DNA from: Penaeus vannamei | Lineage: Eukaryota; Arthropoda; Malacostraca; Decapoda; Penaeidae | Direction: 5' to 3' | Assembly: GCF_042767895.1 (NCBI RefSeq) | Contig: NC_091564.1 | Coordinates: 23,083,251-23,093,250, forward strand | Length of the DNA stretch: 10,000 nucleotides | Shown: piece by piece, positions 8,341-10,000 of the stretch | Position numbering within the stretch: position 1 is the stretch's first letter | How the letters are laid out: the number at the start of each line of letters is the position of its first letter | Made by a program: the position numbers and the translations under genes | Notes under the pieces: model-generated | Database searches by the model: none | Told to the model about the DNA's origin: nothing | Seen by the model: the letters and a program-made list of their open reading frames with translations, nothing else

Positions 8341-9029
8341 CCGAGCGTCTCCCTATTAAAGACGTTCTTTTCGCCGTTCCAGACAGGCCGCGCGAGCTGT
8401 TCGTCCACCGGTAACGATGTGTAATGCTAAGGTATACGGGAGTCTGGAGAACAATTTTGTGCCGTTCGAAACATCTTGATTTTAAATTTTGGAATGGGGA
8501 AGGGGAGCACATTTTCGAAAAATAGATTGCAGTCTGTCATGTTATTTCGTCAGAGGTTCGGATATCTGATAAGGGTACAAAAGGTACAAAGGCATACGTG
8601 TGCTTGTGTGCGTGTCTTTGTATATGTGGGTGTGTGTGCTTCTTAATTCATCTTAATTTCACATATCTTGCCTGAAAACATTAGACATTCTTAATCATAA
8701 TCAATTTCAAATTCTTACAGTTACGATAGTGGTGATCGTTTCGCTTCGAGGTGATGGGAACCATTATTTTGCAATAGCAGTAAAATAAAATTAAGAGTGA
8801 AAAAAAACTAAATCCAGGCTTCAGCTCACAAAGGAACAAGAAATGATGATATCTGAAAAAAGTCTAAGCTTCTTTGGTAACCTAATCTTGATTACGCCTT
8901 TGTATTGTCCGATGTATTCATCATTATTCTTAAATTTCTGTGAAAATACATTCTGTTCAGGTGCTTTCAACATCGATGTTTTTTATCATTATCATTGACT
9001 ATAACTATGGAACAGCCATTTTCCTTGCG
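8341..9029. other. Unique-looking non-coding sequence
   Basis: About 690 bases of mostly AT-rich complex sequence without a supportable ORF or RNA gene. The first 70 bases are more GC-rich and CpG-containing. CCG followed by GTAACG near 8408-8416 looks like a 5' splice site, but no matching exon is convincing. A TG-rich patch lies at 8596-8640 and a short ATC-type run at about 8980-8997. The right boundary is the tail of the retrotransposon. Confidence 0.5.
8596..8640 (+). repeat. TG-rich imperfect dinucleotide patch
   Basis: About 45 bases contain repeated TGTG, TGCG and TGGG steps (for example GTGGGTGTGTGTGC at the end). It is an eroded (TG)n microsatellite. Confidence 0.6.
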
Positions 9030-9048
9030 AAGTTTAGTTTAGTTTAGT
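9030..9048 (-). repeat. (ACTAA)n terminal repeat of the retrotransposon
   Basis: On the minus strand the element ends in ACTAAACTAAACTAAACT, a 5-bp unit repeated about 3.6 times. Several non-LTR clades end in short tandem repeats rather than poly-A, and this probably marks the 3' terminus. Confidence 0.75.
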
Positions 9049-9050
9049 CC

Positions 9051-9056
9051 TTTATT
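9051..9056 (-). promoter_or_regulatory. AATAAA polyadenylation-type signal of the retrotransposon
   Basis: On the minus strand AATAAA is read at 9056-9051, about 230 bases after the ORF end and directly before the terminal (ACTAA)n repeat. The position suits a 3' processing signal. Function is inferred from location only. Confidence 0.5.
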
Positions 9057-9064
9057 TACCACCC

Positions 9065-9280
9065 TGGCTAACTGCACAGGCGTGGGCAAGCTGTAGTACA
9101 TTTGATACATGGTCCAAGCATTATATAATAGTATTACAGTGTAAATCTATATCATAAAATTATTACGGTCTAAAATATATCATTTAAAGGAAAAGAACGA
9201 TCAGTAATTTATCTACTCATCTGTCAAGCCGGCATACGGCTTGGGCGTGGAAAGGCAATGTAACATTTGATATGTGGTCA
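9065..9280. repeat. Imperfect direct repeat within the retrotransposon 3' UTR
   Basis: A segment at about 9065-9114 (GGCGTGGGCAAG ... ACATTTGATACATGGTC) is echoed at about 9232-9279 (GGGCGTGGAAAGG ... ACATTTGATATGTGGTC), about 165 bp apart. Spacing and order are conserved but the match is diverged. It looks like an old tandem duplication near the element's 3' end. Confidence 0.6.
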
Positions 9281-9387
9281 TGTGATACTACATTCCAAAT
9301 TTAGGATATAACATAATTATATCTTCCAAGACATCAGATGATATGAAGTAGTTACATAGTTCTCCATACCTCATGCTAATACAGTCT

Positions 9388-9433
9388 GTAATACAATGTA
9401 ATACAATGTAATACATCTCTAATGTAATACAGT
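9388..9433. repeat. 10-bp tandem repeat at the frame break
   Basis: The unit GTAATACAAT occurs at 9388-9397 and 9398-9407. A diverged copy lies at 9408-9417, and after a 6-bp spacer another at 9424-9433. The 12-mer TAATACAGTCTG flanks the block at 9377-9388 and 9425-9436, 48 bp apart. Because 10 is not a multiple of 3, gain or loss of a unit changes the reading frame of the retrotransposon ORF. Confidence 0.85.
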
Positions 9434-9452
9434 CTGAAAGGCTGTATTACAT
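9422..9452. repeat. Perfect 11-bp inverted repeat (hairpin)
   Basis: ATGTAATACAG at 9422-9432 pairs perfectly with CTGTATTACAT at 9442-9452 across a 9-nt loop. The left arm contains the same GTAATACA core as the adjacent 10-bp tandem repeat, which suggests a shared origin. Confidence 0.85.
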
Positions 9453-10000
9453 GGCACTCTGAGATATAATGTACAAGTGTTCGCTTATATTCTTCATTGC
9501 ATAATTTACACTTCGTTTCTTCAACATTACAGGCTGTACTGACCTGCCAGTACAATCTATATCCCAGCCTGATTCTTGCGGTCACAATATCACACTGTCT
9601 TGTTCTTGTTTTGTATAAACCATAGATGAAAACATCTTGCATAAACCTGTCATAGTGCTTTATGCTACAGCTTTCAGGCCGTTGAGAATTAATCAAGTCA
9701 GACAAGTCCTCTTTGAAGGAAGTTTTAATGATGTGTGAAATCCTAGCAAGAGGTACTCCAAGATCTATATCAACACTTTGCTTGTCACATGCTGATTTTG
9801 CTAGGCGGTCAGCATGATCATGCCTGGGGATTCCAACATGCGATGGTATCCACACAAAACGTATATCATGGCCTCGTTCTTTTGCACGATACACATTTAT
9901 CCTTATGTCATTTGCAATATTTCCTGCACCTTTGTCTAGTGTGTTCAATGCCTGGAGAGCACTCTGTGAGTCGCAGAAAATGACTCCTGAGCCTTGACTT

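Larger units (their letters stand above)
9030..10000 (-). mobile_element. 3' end of an RNase H-bearing non-LTR retrotransposon
   Basis: Read on the minus strand from the right edge, this segment gives part of an RNase H domain, a C-terminal CCHC-type motif, the end of the ORF, about 240 bp of 3' UTR with an AATAAA signal, and a short terminal (ACTAA)n repeat. RNase H downstream of reverse transcriptase followed by a short-repeat or poly-A 3' end is the known layout of I-group and related LINE-like elements. The reverse transcriptase and 5' end must lie beyond position 10000, so the clade cannot be fixed. The left boundary at about 9030 is inferred from the terminal repeat. A target-site duplication cannot be tested without the other end. 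Confidence 0.85.
9288..10000 (-). pseudogene. Non-LTR retrotransposon polyprotein, RNase H and C-terminal region, frame-broken
   Basis: The protein enters from beyond 10000; an apparent start at 9948 is a TTG inside the open frame, and coding similarity continues upstream of it. Counting from the first visible codon (9999), RNase H motifs are CDSQSAL with a candidate catalytic Asp at about residue 10, then WIPSHVGIPRHDHADRLAKS with His at about 54 and the last catalytic Asp at about 64. The earlier Asp and Glu of the DEDD set are outside the window. A C-terminal CKLC...H...C motif (C-x2-C-x9-H-x4-C, about residues 164-182) follows, as is usual in these elements. That frame ends at a TAG at 9376-9378 after about 207 residues. 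A family-like C terminus (CNYFISSDVLEDI, then LYPKFGM and a TAG at 9288-9290) continues in another frame. The switch falls in a small tandem repeat at 9388-9433. In life this ORF would copy element RNA into chromosomal DNA; RNase H removes RNA from the hybrid. This copy is probably dead, unless the break is an assembly error. Confidence 0.85.

Noticed and set aside
7620..8414. 264-codon + strand ORF, Phe/Leu-rich then Pro/Ser-rich, possibly membrane-like at its start
   Set aside because: The hydrophobic start comes from T-rich low complexity. Another frame (7862-8239) is equally open, and there is no domain or conserved motif.
8353..8416. Small exon between a pyrimidine-rich AG and CCG followed by GTAACG
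   Set aside because: Splice-site-like strings are frequent by chance; no coding potential, partner exon or conservation can be shown here.
9789..9983. 64-codon + strand ORF
   Set aside because: It lies antisense to the RNase H coding sequence and is a shadow of it.

Overview
This is eukaryotic, repeat-dominated DNA with no intact host gene that I can support. Nothing looks bacterial or archaeal: there are no operons, no dense coding, no RNA genes and no CRISPR array. The mix of long ATT/ATC triplet microsatellite, GA/CT-rich tracts, a multi-kilobase C/T minisatellite and the degraded end of a non-LTR retrotransposon is typical of arthropod genomes. It fits decapod crustaceans such as penaeid shrimps especially well, because these are known for very high simple-repeat content. 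The taxon is inferred from composition and is not proven.

Layout. Positions 1-1160 are a degenerate trinucleotide microsatellite whose strand sense flips near position 826, from ATT/ATC type to AAT/GAT/AAC type. It ends in an AGC/AAC-rich patch. Positions 1161-1480 look unique. Positions 1486-1655 are G-rich with a strong G-quadruplex motif. A GA-rich patch (1776-1817), a short unique stretch, and a purine-rich tract (1939-2234) follow. Positions 2235-2518 are moderately GC-rich and unique-looking.

The centre, about 2519-7565, is one roughly 5-kb minisatellite of about 228 copies of a 22-bp C/T-rich unit. Because 22 is not a multiple of 3 and the unit makes no stop codon on either strand, it stays open over kilobases in several frames on both strands. 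These huge ORFs (up to 1710 codons) are artefacts of the repeat. The minus strand carries three runs of three or more G per unit, so the array is a candidate G-quadruplex/i-motif array. Variant units are spatially clustered and record local amplification, including a higher-order pattern near the right end.

Positions 7566-8340 are pyrimidine-rich low-complexity sequence and 8341-9029 is mostly unique non-coding DNA with a TG-rich patch. From 9030 to the right edge, on the minus strand, lies the 3' end of an RNase H-bearing non-LTR retrotransposon. It shows part of the RNase H domain, a C-terminal CCHC-type motif, a frame break, a 3' UTR with AATAAA, and a short (ACTAA)n tail. It is interrupted near its C terminus by a small tandem repeat next to an 11-bp hairpin, so this copy is called a pseudogene. 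I found no novel multi-gene system. The notable items are the structure-forming minisatellite, its variant history, the strand switch in the microsatellite, and the local rearrangement in the retrotransposon.
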